Assembly (NCBI RefSeq): GCF_050633425.1
Contig: NZ_JBOEGM010000039.1
Location: 1-64,000 of the forward strand
Direction of reading: 5' to 3'
Source of the DNA: Pelagimonas sp050633425
Lineage (GTDB): Bacteria > Pseudomonadota > Alphaproteobacteria > Rhodobacterales > Rhodobacteraceae
Length of the DNA stretch: 64,000 nucleotides
How positions within the stretch are numbered: the stretch's first letter is position 1; each line of letters opens with the position of its first letter. A program made the translations under genes and the position numbers. The notes below the pieces were generated by a model. That model was not told the origin of the DNA. It was given only the letters and a program-made list of their open reading frames with translations, and made no database searches. Below are positions 51,782 to 60,387 of the stretch, one piece after another.

Positions 51782-53872
51782 ATGAAATTGCGCACACAGA
51801 TTTTGATGATTATGATTTTACCGTTTTTGGCGCTGACAGTCTTGGGGGCGTTGAGAGGGCTGGACAATTGGGACCGGCTCATTAGCGCTGAGCACGCCCA
51901 GGTCGAGACAGAAGCCGGGCTTGGTTTGGTGACTGTCATCCATTTTTTGCAAGTTGAACGTGGCCAGTCCGCCGCCTTTTTGTCATCTGGCGGGAAGGTG
52001 TTTCGCGCCGAACTGCCCCAAACGCGCGACAAGGTGAATGCCGCTATGGCGCAAGTTCCTGCAAGCGAAGCAGAGCTGCTTGGCATTCTGGATGATCTGG
52101 AAAACGTCAGAGCATCGGTGAGCAATCAATCCCTGAATGTTCCCCAAATGGCATCCTATTATACCGGTGCCATTCAAACCATTCTGGACGATGTCAGCCA
52201 TAAATTGATTGAACAAAGCAACATTGATCTGAGCCAAATCGGAAATGGTATGGTGTCGTTGATGCACGCCAAAGAAGCCGCCGGGCTGCAACGTGCGGCC
52301 GGTGCCAGTGGCTTTGGTGGCGGGGTCTTTTCATTGCCCATCTACCAATTGTTTGCCGAAAAAGGAGCGAAGGAAGCCCAGCTATTGGAGGTGTCGAGCC
52401 TGATACTTGGACGTTTCTTTTCTGATCTTACCTTGGACAGCAAAGAAGTGGTCAAGGAGCTGGCAGAGGTGCGCAGACAGGTTCTTGACGCCGGGCCGGA
52501 CGGCGTGGTGCCGCCCCTGAAAGCGACGGAATGGTTTTCAATGTCGACGCTTTGGATTGCGCATCTGCATACGATTGAAGAAGAAATTACGGACCGGCTG
52601 ACTGCGATTGCCGTTGCAGACGCGCAAAATGCCAAACAAACCTTGATGGTGACGGCGGCAGGCACCCTGTTTGCATTGATTGCGAGCGCCTTGATCGGTG
52701 CCGGTCTGATCAAAAAACTGACCGGGCAAATTGTGGAATTTCAAAGCGATCTGGATAAATTGGCGCGCAAGGAGTTCGATTTCAAACCAAGCCAGCTAGA
52801 GGCCAAGTCAGAAGTGGGGCAATTGTGCCGATCCATGGAAAAGACACGCCTTTCACTTCAAGAGGCGGAACACAAGTTGCAGCAGATTGAGGAGAGCAGA
52901 ATCTCGGATCGCGGGTCTGTTGTGCAAACTCTTGAAATGCATTTTGGACTGTTGGCGGATCGAAATCTGGATTGTGAGATTCATGAAGTCTTTTCAGACG
53001 AGTACGAACCGCTGCGCGCCAGCTTTAACGACACAGTCTCGACGTTGAAATCGACAATTTCCGACGTTGTTGAAGTGTCGCATAGCATTCGGGCGAATGC
53101 GTCTGAAATCAGTCAGGCTGCGGATGAGATGTCGCGCCGAACCGAGAGCCAAGCGGCGACATTAGAGCAGGCTGCAGCGGCGTTGGAGGAGCAAACCGCA
53201 TCGGTCAAATCCGCCGCAGATGGGGCCGCGAATGTTGATGAAACGGTGAACGGGACGCGGGTTGAAGCGATGAACAGTGAAGCCGTTGTGAACAATGCAG
53301 TTCAGGCAATGGAACAGATTGAGAAAACATCGGAACAGATTTCGAAGATCACCAGTGTCATTGACGACATTGCGTTCCAAACAAATCTGCTGGCTTTGAA
53401 CGCGGGTGTCGAAGCCGCCCGCGCTGGCTCTGCTGGTAAGGGGTTTGCGGTTGTTGCTGTCGAAGTGCAAGGCTTGGCGCAGCGTTCGGCTGAGGCCGCG
53501 ACCAACATCAAGGAGTTGATCAACGAAAGCACCACGGAAGTGCATCGCGGATCGCAGCTTGTGGGCGAGGCCGGGGTCGCGTTGAATGCCATTGTTGCGC
53601 AGGTGAACGAGATTTCACAATTGGTTGGCAGCATTGCAACGGGCGCGGCGCAGCAGTCGGCTGGTCTGAGTGAAATCAACACAGGTGTTCTTCAGATGGA
53701 TGCTGAGACCCAAAAGAACGCGGCAATGGCGGAAGAGTCGACGGCCTTGGCCCTTGGTTTGAATGCAGAGGCGCAAAACCTGGGCGAAATGATGGGGCGT
53801 TTTCAGATTGGGCGCGGCGCAGGGCAGGCAAGCAAGCATAGGGATGACGAGCAAATCATGCTGGCCGGATAG
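51782..53872 (+). CDS. Methyl-accepting chemotaxis protein with NIT sensor domain
   Basis: 696 aa from ATG 51782. A first membrane helix (about 7-26) is followed by a nitrate/nitrite-sensing NIT domain (EAGLGLVTVIHFLQVERGQSAAFLSSGGKVFRAELPQTRDKV, to about 270), a second helix (TLMVTAAGTLFALIASALIGAGLI), HAMP, and an MCP signalling domain with the hairpin tip IDDIAFQTNLLALNAGVEAARAGSAGKGFAVVAVEVQGLAQRSAEAA. It should sense nitrate/nitrite-like ligands in the periplasm and signal to CheA. No che genes are adjacent, so it works with a distant cluster. Confidence 0.92.
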   Translation: MKLRTQILMIMILPFLALTVLGALRGLDNWDRLISAEHAQVETEAGLGLVTVIHFLQVERGQSAAFLSSGGKVFRAELPQTRDKVNAAMAQVPASEAELLGILDDLENVRASVSNQSLNVPQMASYYTGAIQTILDDVSHKLIEQSNIDLSQIGNGMVSLMHAKEAAGLQRAAGASGFGGGVFSLPIYQLFAEKGAKEAQLLEVSSLILGRFFSDLTLDSKEVVKELAEVRRQVLDAGPDGVVPPLKATEWFSMSTLWIAHLHTIEEEITDRLTAIAVADAQNAKQTLMVTAAGTLFALIASALIGAGLIKKLTGQIVEFQSDLDKLARKEFDFKPSQLEAKSEVGQLCRSMEKTRLSLQEAEHKLQQIEESRISDRGSVVQTLEMHFGLLADRNLDCEIHEVFSDEYEPLRASFNDTVSTLKSTISDVVEVSHSIRANASEISQAADEMSRRTESQAATLEQAAAALEEQTASVKSAADGAANVDETVNGTRVEAMNSEAVVNNAVQAMEQIEKTSEQISKITSVIDDIAFQTNLLALNAGVEAARAGSAGKGFAVVAVEVQGLAQRSAEAATNIKELINESTTEVHRGSQLVGEAGVALNAIVAQVNEISQLVGSIATGAAQQSAGLSEINTGVLQMDAETQKNAAMAEESTALALGLNAEAQNLGEMMGRFQIGRGAGQASKHRDDEQIMLAG

Positions 53873-54281
53873 TTTGGGGTTCGCCGCCAGCGTGTCAGGG
53901 GCATTGGTGGGCGAAAGCACCTTTACCCAATGGTGGTTTAAGCGGTTTTGCCTGTGGATTTTGCAGCGGCTGCATTGGATGTGGGCCCGTAGGATGTGAG
54001 CCATAGGATGCGGTCATCGTTAATGTCAGGGAGAGGCGGCTGCACATCGGATGATGGACGTCAGAGGCCTAGGGGGCAGGGCGGTTGCGACTAAGGCTGG
54101 CAGTTTGCGTGAGATCGTCCGGCTTGGGACGGTCGGGCGCAACGTTGAGGTGCTCTGCGACCATGACGCTCTGATACATCATGATGCTTTGATACCGGAG
54201 GGCCAAAAGGATATCTGATCGCCACTGGTTTAATCGGGCGTTTGGGCCCCTAGCAGACGTGGGTTTTTCTAGTGGTATCGC
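53873..54281. other. Gap between chemoreceptor and phosphate transporter
   Basis: About 410 bp. Small frames on both strands lack ribosome sites and family character, and no tRNA-like fold is seen. A few imperfect repeats (GACGGTCGGGC, GATACATCATGATGCTTTGATAC) are present. Nothing is supported here beyond the hairpin that follows. Confidence 0.5.
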
Positions 54282-54318
54282 GCCTTCTGCGGCCTGGTCC
54301 CAATGGGCCGCAGAAGGC
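54282..54318 (-). terminator. Hairpin after the PiT gene
   Basis: GCCTTCTGCGGCC (54282-54294) and GGCCGCAGAAGGC (54306-54318) form an exact 13-bp stem with an 11-base loop, ten bases beyond the stop of the minus-strand phosphate transporter. No T-run follows on that strand, so it may act as an mRNA 3' stabiliser as much as a terminator. Confidence 0.6.
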
Positions 54319-54327
54319 TTGGTTTGG

Positions 54328-55812
54328 TTACGACGTCAGCGAGTTGATCAGGTAGAAAATTGTCCCTGATAGCAAGGCTGCCGCCGGTACGGTGATCACC
54401 CATGCCGCAATGATCGTCATAAAGTGTGAACGGCGGACCAACTTGCGGCGGCGGCGTTCTTCGAGGGCGTATTGAGGACGATCTGGCATGGCGATGCGGG
54501 CTTTGCGGATGCGGCGCTCGGTGTCCCATTCACGAAAAAAACCAACGCCGAACACCGCGCCGACGGCGATATGTGTTGACGATACCGGAAGACCCAACCA
54601 GCTGGCGACAATCACTGTGATGGCCGCAGACAGCGCCACGCAATAGGCGCGCATCGGGTTGAGTTTGGTGATTTGGCTACCAACCATGCGGATCAGTTTC
54701 GGACCAAACAGAAACAGTCCAAAGGAAATACCAAAGGCTCCGATGATCATAACCCAGAACGGGATGCTGAACGATGTTGTGAAATCGCCCGACTGAGAGA
54801 CCTGCACAATCGCAGCAAGGGGACCAACAGCATTGGCGACATCGTTGGCACCATGCGCAAAGCTCAGCAATGCGGCAGACACAACCAGCGGAATCCCAAA
54901 GAGAACCTTGAGAGATTTGTTCCGGTTTTCCAGACCGATCGACTGTTTCTTAATGACCGGGATCATAACCAGCCAAACGATGACAGCAATCGCGAGGCCA
55001 ATGAGCAACGCAGTCGGCATGTCAATTTTTATGATCTTTTTGAGCCCCTTCAGCGCCAGGTAAGCCCCGAATGCCCCTGCCATAATGCCTACTAAAATCG
55101 GCACCCATTTGCGCGCCGCTGCGATTTTATCGTCCTGATAGATTATACGTGACTTGATTGTGAACAAGAAAAACGCTGCAATCGCGCCCCCCAAAACAGG
55201 TGAGATCACCCATGATGCGGCGATGCTCGACATTGTGCCCCAGGACACAGCCGAGAGACCGGCAGCTGCGATACCGGCGCCCATGACGCCCCCGACAACC
55301 GAATGCGTTGTGGACACCGGCGCGCCAACCCATGTGGCAAGGTTGACCCAAAGCGCCGCCGACAAAAGGGCCGACATCATTGCCCAGACAAAGACATCGG
55401 CAGTGCCCATACGTTCAGGATCAATGATGCCCTTGGCAATCGTGGAGACAACATCGCCGCCCGCAATGAGGGCCCCCGCGCTCTCAAAGACAACCGCAAT
55501 GGCAATGGCCCCCCCCATCGACAAAGCATTGGCACCAACCGCTGGCCCCATGTTGTTGGCCACATCGTTTGCACCGATATTGAGCGCCATATAGGCCCCA
55601 AGACAGGCGGCGATCACAACGATATAGGCATTGCTTGCTTGGCCAAAAAACAACATCGAGGCCAGACCAGCCAAGACCACAAAAATGAGCGATATGCCAA
55701 CGCCAATCATGGGTCGGCTGACCATGACTGTTGCCGCTTCAAGGTTAGAAAAGCGCGCGAGATCGCGATCCAAGGTTTCTAAATGGCGTGGATCGCCTTG
55801 ATTATCGTTCAT
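54328..55812 (-). CDS. Inorganic phosphate transporter, PiT family
   Basis: 494 aa with about ten membrane helices. The two PiT signatures are present: GANDVANNMGPAVGANAL in the first half and GANDVANAVGPLAAI in the second, each with APVSTTHSVVGG- or LPVSSTHIAVG-type partners. It imports phosphate (or sulfate in some members) with cations. A 90-residue N-terminal extension and a cytosolic loop of RRIRKARIAMPDRPQYALEERRRRKL are seen, as in other alphaproteobacterial PiT proteins. No DUF47 regulator lies next to it. Confidence 0.9.
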   Translation of the reverse strand: MNDNQGDPRHLETLDRDLARFSNLEAATVMVSRPMIGVGISLIFVVLAGLASMLFFGQASNAYIVVIAACLGAYMALNIGANDVANNMGPAVGANALSMGGAIAIAVVFESAGALIAGGDVVSTIAKGIIDPERMGTADVFVWAMMSALLSAALWVNLATWVGAPVSTTHSVVGGVMGAGIAAAGLSAVSWGTMSSIAASWVISPVLGGAIAAFFLFTIKSRIIYQDDKIAAARKWVPILVGIMAGAFGAYLALKGLKKIIKIDMPTALLIGLAIAVIVWLVMIPVIKKQSIGLENRNKSLKVLFGIPLVVSAALLSFAHGANDVANAVGPLAAIVQVSQSGDFTTSFSIPFWVMIIGAFGISFGLFLFGPKLIRMVGSQITKLNPMRAYCVALSAAITVIVASWLGLPVSSTHIAVGAVFGVGFFREWDTERRIRKARIAMPDRPQYALEERRRRKLVRRSHFMTIIAAWVITVPAAALLSGTIFYLINSLTS

Positions 55813-55903
55813 TTTGGTGCCTCCCTTTTGACGGGAGACTTTTGCGGTATCGCGTTACATGGTGCAATGATTCAGTTGACGCACAGGCCGACGTTAAGGT
55901 GGG

Positions 55904-56362
55904 CTATTGGTCGCGCAGGATTGCTTTGAGCTCTGGTTCCTGGACCATGTCCGCCGCATCTTCGGCGCTGACCCATTTGCGGACACGTTCATCAACTTCA
56001 GGGAAGTCATCGGCGATCTCTTTGACAGAGACGGAATAGACCAGTGTTTCCACAGGCACAGACAGGCCATTATCGCGCCGCTTGTCGTAGCAGAAGGCAC
56101 CGATGGAGTGATCTGAGGCCTTGCTGTTTTTAACCCCGGCTTCTTCCCAAGCTTCGCGCAGGGCGGTTTCACGAGAGGACAGGCCGCGAATAGGCCAGCC
56201 CTTGGGGATGATCCATCGGCCTGTATCGCGGCTTGTGATCAGCAGGAATTCTTTGGCATTGCCCCGATAGCGATGGCACAGAGCGGCAATTTGCAAGCGT
56301 TTCGGGCGTCGGAAAAAGAGCGACAGGAATGTGCCAAAAGGTGATGGATTATAGTACTGCAT
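55904..56362 (-). CDS. NUDIX hydrolase
   Basis: 152 aa from ATG 56362; the long upstream frame lacks family sequence. The NUDIX box is GWPIRGLSSRETALREAWEEAGV (about 63-85), matching Gx5Ex7REUxEExGU except that the Gx5E glutamate is Ser. IAALCHRYRGNAKEFLLITSRDTGRWIIPKG precedes it. This resembles the diphosphoinositol-polyphosphate/diadenosine hydrolase branch. It would clear nucleoside or inositol diphosphates. Convergent-free single gene, 91 bp from the PiT start. Confidence 0.82.
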   Translation of the reverse strand: MQYYNPSPFGTFLSLFFRRPKRLQIAALCHRYRGNAKEFLLITSRDTGRWIIPKGWPIRGLSSRETALREAWEEAGVKNSKASDHSIGAFCYDKRRDNGLSVPVETLVYSVSVKEIADDFPEVDERVRKWVSAEDAADMVQEPELKAILRDQ

Positions 56363-56769
56363 ATTGAAACCGCACGACAAATTTTTTGTTATGATTGAAG
56401 CAAGTTTAGCCGAAGTATCTTCAAAGGTCCATTCTTGGGGCTCACCCCACCTGAGACTGGGACCGCAGCGGGCTGAGCGAGGTGAGGCGGGGCATGGGTT
56501 TGAGACAGGGCAAAAGGCGGCTTGGCCAAGGCATGCCCCAGACATGGCCCAGACATGACCCAAGCAGGGCGTTCGGCCCGTGGTGTGACGGATTAGGTTG
56601 CGAGTTTAGAGACAATCTTTTGTTTTTCGCCCGATTTAAGAGCATTTAACTAACAGCGGGTTAAAGCGCCTCAGATTTGTCTAAAATTTGGCAGGAGTTC
56701 ACCACAGTTTTTCTACAAAATGGTCATGTTCCGGCCTTTTGCCGTGAATGTCTCTATGGGAAATATAAA
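56363..56769. other. Gap between NUDIX gene and next plus-strand gene
   Basis: About 400 bp with no supported gene. It contains an 11-bp near-tandem of CCCAGACATG (56537-56546 and 56548-56557) and GC-rich repeats. Both flanking genes start from this gap, so their promoters should lie here, near 56400 (minus) and in the AT-rich stretch 56600-56660 (plus). Confidence 0.45.
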
Positions 56770-57573
56770 ATGTCGCAATCGGGAAACTTGGTCACTCTTC
56801 TATACCGCGCTGATGCCAAAATTGTTCTGACCCGTATTCTGAACATGTTGAACCAGAGCCGGTCTGAGCGGGGGGTGACACCCTTTACCGCCGTCAACGT
56901 GGCATTGGGACATATCGAAGCCAGTGCCGATGGTTATGGCATTGACTTGGCCTATCGGGCTGACGACATGCCGCCACAGGTTAGTATCATCCTTTCAAAC
57001 TCTAATGCGCAGGACGAAGCGGCCCAGTTGGAGTTGGCAATTCTGTCCCAGTATCTCGTCAAACGGCAATCCATCGAAACCGTTGTCTGGCCTTTCACGC
57101 AGTCTCACTTAACGGCGCAAGAGTTTTCCGAATGCGTGATATGGGTCATTCATGATGTGATCAATTTGATTGATGGGGGCGTGTGCGAATATCCCGATAC
57201 ATCAACAATTGATGACCTCTTCCTGATGCATTTTCCGATCAAGCGGGCGCCGGTCAAAACGCGTCGCGACCGCCCGCGTTCAACAGCGCGCCCGGCTGAA
57301 GGGACGCATAAGGAATTTGTGGACTTGGTTTTGTCCAATGTTGAAGACGGCCCCGTTGCCGCAGCATCGCGTGCAACGGAAACGATGGACGGCAAATCGG
57401 CGGTCTATAGATTGGCGGCTTGGGCCTTGGCCTTTACGGTTGCGCTGTTGTGTTGGCCGCTTGCAATCCCGCTCATCGCTAACAACCTGCGCAATGGCGA
57501 GAGTGTCCGAACCGGGGCTTTGGCGATTGGAGCGGTTGGGCTGTTGGCGGCGCTGGGTTTGGCTGTCGCTTAG
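56770..57573 (+). CDS. Hypothetical membrane protein with cytosolic N-terminal domain
   Basis: 267 aa from ATG 56770 (GGGAAAT upstream). The first 165 residues are soluble (LYRADAKIVLTRILNMLNQSRSERGVTPFTAVNVALGHIEAS ... AQLELAILSQYLVKRQSIETVVW), then comes a basic linker (KRAPVKTRRDRPRSTARPAEG), and the end holds two helices (LAAWALAFTVALLCWPLAIPLIA and GALAIGAVGLLAALGLAVA). I do not recognise the family. The layout suggests a tail-anchored protein in the inner membrane. Confidence 0.65.
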   Translation: MSQSGNLVTLLYRADAKIVLTRILNMLNQSRSERGVTPFTAVNVALGHIEASADGYGIDLAYRADDMPPQVSIILSNSNAQDEAAQLELAILSQYLVKRQSIETVVWPFTQSHLTAQEFSECVIWVIHDVINLIDGGVCEYPDTSTIDDLFLMHFPIKRAPVKTRRDRPRSTARPAEGTHKEFVDLVLSNVEDGPVAAASRATETMDGKSAVYRLAAWALAFTVALLCWPLAIPLIANNLRNGESVRTGALAIGAVGLLAALGLAVA

Positions 57574-57730
57574 GATTTGGCCCTCAGATTCTGGCCCCTA
57601 GGTTTTCAGTGCTGAGGGTGTTTGCCGTGTCTCCAAGGCGAACGCCGGTTGACAGACAACCCAAGGGGGCGGGCGGTGTGGCGCGCGGATCGGCAGCATG
57701 GCGCACAGGAGTTTTGAGGAGAGGCCGGTT

Positions 57731-58840
57731 TCACCCGAGACTGGCGGCCTCGCAGAGCCGCTGTTGCCCGGTTTGGGCCATGGCGATGCTTAGCTCGTCG
57801 CTTATGATATCCCACATCTTTGCAAGCCCGCGGTCGCCGTCCGCGGCAATGGCATATTGCCAAACGCGCCCCAGAAACGTGAAATTGGCCCCTTGTGTCA
57901 GCGCCTTGAGCACATCTTCGCCCGAGCGCAGGCCACTGTCATAAAAGAGCGGCACATCAGGGCCCAGCGCGGAGCGAATTTTGGCCAAGATGTCGATCGG
58001 GGCCGGTGCGGCCTCCAATTGTCTGGCTCCGTGGCTTGAGATTTGAATGGCGTCAACGCCTTGGGCCACCAAGGTTTTGGCGTCCGCGACATCCAACACC
58101 CCTTTGACAACCAGCTTGCCAGGCCATGCGTCGCGCAACCGGGCGAGCGTATCCCAAGTCGCGCGGGCGCGGCTTTCGGTGCGGTCAAACTCATACCCTG
58201 GTTGCGTAAAATTCGCCATTTGAGGCTTGCCATGGGCGAGCGTCGCAAGAGACCAGCGCGGATGAAGCGCGAAATCTATGAATTGGCGGGGCCCAATGCG
58301 GAAGGGCATTTTGAAACCGTGGCGCAATTCGCGTGGGCGGCGGCCGACTTCGGGCACGTCGACGGTCAGCACCAAGGTTTTGTAGCCCGCCGCGCGGGCC
58401 CGTTCGACCAGTTTGAAGGTTCCGCTGCCATCCCCGCTGAAATACAGCTGAAACCAAGCGTGGCCTTCGGCGGTTTCGATGATGTTTTCCATCGGAGTCG
58501 AGGCAACCGTCGAAACCCCATGCGGGATCTGATAGCGCGCCGCGAGCCGTGCCAGCATCAGATCGGCCCCCGGAGCGGCGAGGTTACACATGCCCATCGG
58601 AGCGATGCCAAAGGGCCGCTGAGCCGTGGCCCCAAAGAGCGAGCAGGTCAGATGACGCTGGCTGACATCGCGCAAAATCCGGGGGCGCAGGGTGATCTTG
58701 TCCAGCGCTTCACGATTGCGCGCGGCCCCGGTTTCGTGCCCAGCGGAGCCGTCAAGATAGTCAAAGACCATCCAAGGCAGCCGCCGCCTTGCGAGGCGAC
58801 GGGCATCTTGGGCCGAATGGATGGCATCGGCGCGTGTCAC
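57731..58840 (-). CDS. FMN-dependent alpha-hydroxy-acid dehydrogenase, likely for sulfolactate
   Basis: 369 aa. FMN-dependent barrel of the lactate dehydrogenase/glycolate oxidase family: WMVFDYLDGSAGHE, PFGIAPMGMCNLAAPGADLMLARLA, the Lys in GKLVVKGVLDVADAKTLV, the catalytic His in ISSHGARQLEAAPAPIDIL, and DSGLRSGEDVLKAL. It overlaps comE at ATGA, the last gene of the sulfonate operon. The fitting substrate is sulfolactate, giving the sulfopyruvate used by ComDE (the role of SlcD). Plain lactate or glycolate remains possible. Confidence 0.8.
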   Translation of the reverse strand: MTRADAIHSAQDARRLARRRLPWMVFDYLDGSAGHETGAARNREALDKITLRPRILRDVSQRHLTCSLFGATAQRPFGIAPMGMCNLAAPGADLMLARLAARYQIPHGVSTVASTPMENIIETAEGHAWFQLYFSGDGSGTFKLVERARAAGYKTLVLTVDVPEVGRRPRELRHGFKMPFRIGPRQFIDFALHPRWSLATLAHGKPQMANFTQPGYEFDRTESRARATWDTLARLRDAWPGKLVVKGVLDVADAKTLVAQGVDAIQISSHGARQLEAAPAPIDILAKIRSALGPDVPLFYDSGLRSGEDVLKALTQGANFTFLGRVWQYAIAADGDRGLAKMWDIISDELSIAMAQTGQQRLCEAASLG

Positions 58841-59391
58841 CCGGCGACCGCCTTCATGAAACGATCACGGATCACGACCGGGTCCATTGTGATCACGGGC
58901 ATCTTGGCATTGCCGCTGTCACATTTGACAACAAGAACAGTCGCTTTGCCGCTATCGAGGGCAGCTTGCAACGCGGGGCCGGTGTCAACATCTTGGACTT
59001 CAACGACGGTGTCGCAACCTGCGGCCCGCGCCATTCCAGCGAGATCGGTTTTCAACCCGGTATAGGTCGGCTGATCCCCGGTGGAGCCATAGGAGCCATT
59101 GTCGATGATCATCAGGATGTAATTGCCCGGAGCGTTGTTGCCGATGGTCGGTAGGGTGCCAAGATTGGTCAGCACCGACCCATCACCATCAATCACAACC
59201 ACGGGTTTGGGTTGCGCCAAGGCCAAGCCCAGCCCAATCGACGAGGCAAGCCCCATGGTGCCGAGCATGTAGAAATTTGTGGGCTGATCGTCGATCGCGT
59301 GAAGTTCTTGCGACGGGATGCCGATGTTACAGACCACAAGCTGGTCTCGCAGCAGTGGGGCGATGTCTTTGAGGATTTCAGAACGGATCAT
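58837..59391 (-). CDS. comE: Sulfopyruvate decarboxylase beta subunit ComE
   Basis: 184 aa from ATG 59391 (ATGA overlap with comD). IPSQELHAIDDQPTNFYMLGTMGLASSIGLGLALAQPKPVVVIDGDGSVLTNLGTL contains the thiamine diphosphate-binding GDG motif about 25 residues before the pocket end, as in the beta half of benzoylformate decarboxylase-like enzymes. With ComD it converts sulfopyruvate to sulfoacetaldehyde and CO2. Phosphonopyruvate decarboxylase is related, but split subunits and context favour sulfopyruvate. Confidence 0.85.
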   Translation of the reverse strand: MIRSEILKDIAPLLRDQLVVCNIGIPSQELHAIDDQPTNFYMLGTMGLASSIGLGLALAQPKPVVVIDGDGSVLTNLGTLPTIGNNAPGNYILMIIDNGSYGSTGDQPTYTGLKTDLAGMARAAGCDTVVEVQDVDTGPALQAALDSGKATVLVVKCDSGNAKMPVITMDPVVIRDRFMKAVAG

Positions 59392-59894
59392 TGGTCGCCA
59401 TAGCCTCCCCAGAAGTTGGCATCGGTGAGGATGGCCACGGGTTTGTTGCACATGAAGGTGTATTTCAGGATGTTGTCGAATTCTTCGACATCTTTTTGGT
59501 GGTGGAAGTGGTAGGTCGGGATGTTGAGTTGGGCCAACAGGGCCTTGGTATGCACCGCCATTTCGACCTGACAGGCCACCGGTTCGCGCAGTTCGCCCCG
59601 GTATGAGATCAACATGGGCAACGGCATGCGGTAGAATTGAATCAAGGTGGCCAGCGTGTTGATAGTCACCCCGATGGCGGTGTTTTGCATGATGATGGCC
59701 GGGCGTTTGCCCCCCATCCACGCCCCGGCGCACAGGCCCATGCCTTCGTCTTCTTTGTTGGAGGGAATGTGGAAAATGTCATCGCGTTGATCGACCTCTT
59801 CGATCACACCGGCGAGCTGTTTGCAGGGCACGGTCGTGACGAAAGAGATGTCGTTTGCGACAAGATCATCGGCGATCTTCTTGTCGATATTCAT
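59388..59894 (-). CDS. comD: Sulfopyruvate decarboxylase alpha subunit ComD
   Basis: 168 aa from ATG 59894. DKKIADDLVANDISFVTTVPCKQLAGVIEEVDQ and HIPSNKEDEGMGLCAGAWMGGKRPAIIMQNTAIGVTINTL form the pyrimidine-binding half, with the catalytic Glu in KEDEGMG. ELREPVACQVEMAVHTKALLAQLNIPTY completes it. Coupled to comE by ATGA; 34 bp from the universal stress gene. Confidence 0.88.
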   Translation of the reverse strand: MNIDKKIADDLVANDISFVTTVPCKQLAGVIEEVDQRDDIFHIPSNKEDEGMGLCAGAWMGGKRPAIIMQNTAIGVTINTLATLIQFYRMPLPMLISYRGELREPVACQVEMAVHTKALLAQLNIPTYHFHHQKDVEEFDNILKYTFMCNKPVAILTDANFWGGYGDQ

Positions 59895-59928
59895 GGATAG
59901 GGGACCTTTGTTTGATTTCAGATAGGGA

Positions 59929-60339
59929 TCAGGAACTTCGATAGACATGGACCGCGCAGGGGGCGTGGCGCACCACCCGAGCCGCCGTAGAACCCAAGAG
60001 ATAGTCGCTCAGACCGGGCTTGTGCGAGCCAATCACGATACAGCCGATGTCGTTTTGGGCAGAGTAGTCGATGAGGGTTCGATAGATATGCCCTTGAACG
60101 AGAACGGTTTTAACACCGTCCAGATGGGCGGTTTTGTCGACCAGTATCTGGCGCGCCTGTGCGACCCCGCTCTGAACGACCTCATCGTCGAGATAGGCTC
60201 CTACCGAGCCTTGTACGGGTTCATGCACATGCACGGCGATGATCTGGCCGCCCGGATTGCAAAGGGCCCGCGCGATTTCAAGCGTGGAGGGGGACACCCC
60301 GTGATCAAGCGCCATGGCAACGAGAATCTTGTCGTACAT
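59929..60339 (-). CDS. Universal stress protein (UspA-like)
   Basis: 136 aa. One Usp domain: KILVAMALDHGVSPSTLEIARALC at the start and the ATP-binding loop IVIGSHKPGLSDYLLGSTAARVVRHAPCAVHVYR at the end (G-x2-G-x9-G-S pattern). It lies between hpsP and comD on the same strand, with gaps of 48 and 34 bp, so it is part of the sulfonate operon. Its role there is unknown; nucleotide sensing or stress buffering is a guess. Confidence 0.88.
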   Translation of the reverse strand: MYDKILVAMALDHGVSPSTLEIARALCNPGGQIIAVHVHEPVQGSVGAYLDDEVVQSGVAQARQILVDKTAHLDGVKTVLVQGHIYRTLIDYSAQNDIGCIVIGSHKPGLSDYLLGSTAARVVRHAPCAVHVYRSS

Positions 60340-60387
60340 TGTCTGTTTCCTCGGTGATGTGTTTCAGCGATCTGTTGCGATGATTTT

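Noticed and set aside
56537..56557. Repeated CCCAGACATG considered as a binding-site pair
   Set aside because: Lies in a repetitive GC-rich stretch with nearby partial copies; no promoter context.
58043..59065. 340-aa plus-strand frame over the FMN dehydrogenase and comE
   Set aside because: It spans the ends of two coupled genes on the other strand and has no recognisable domain.
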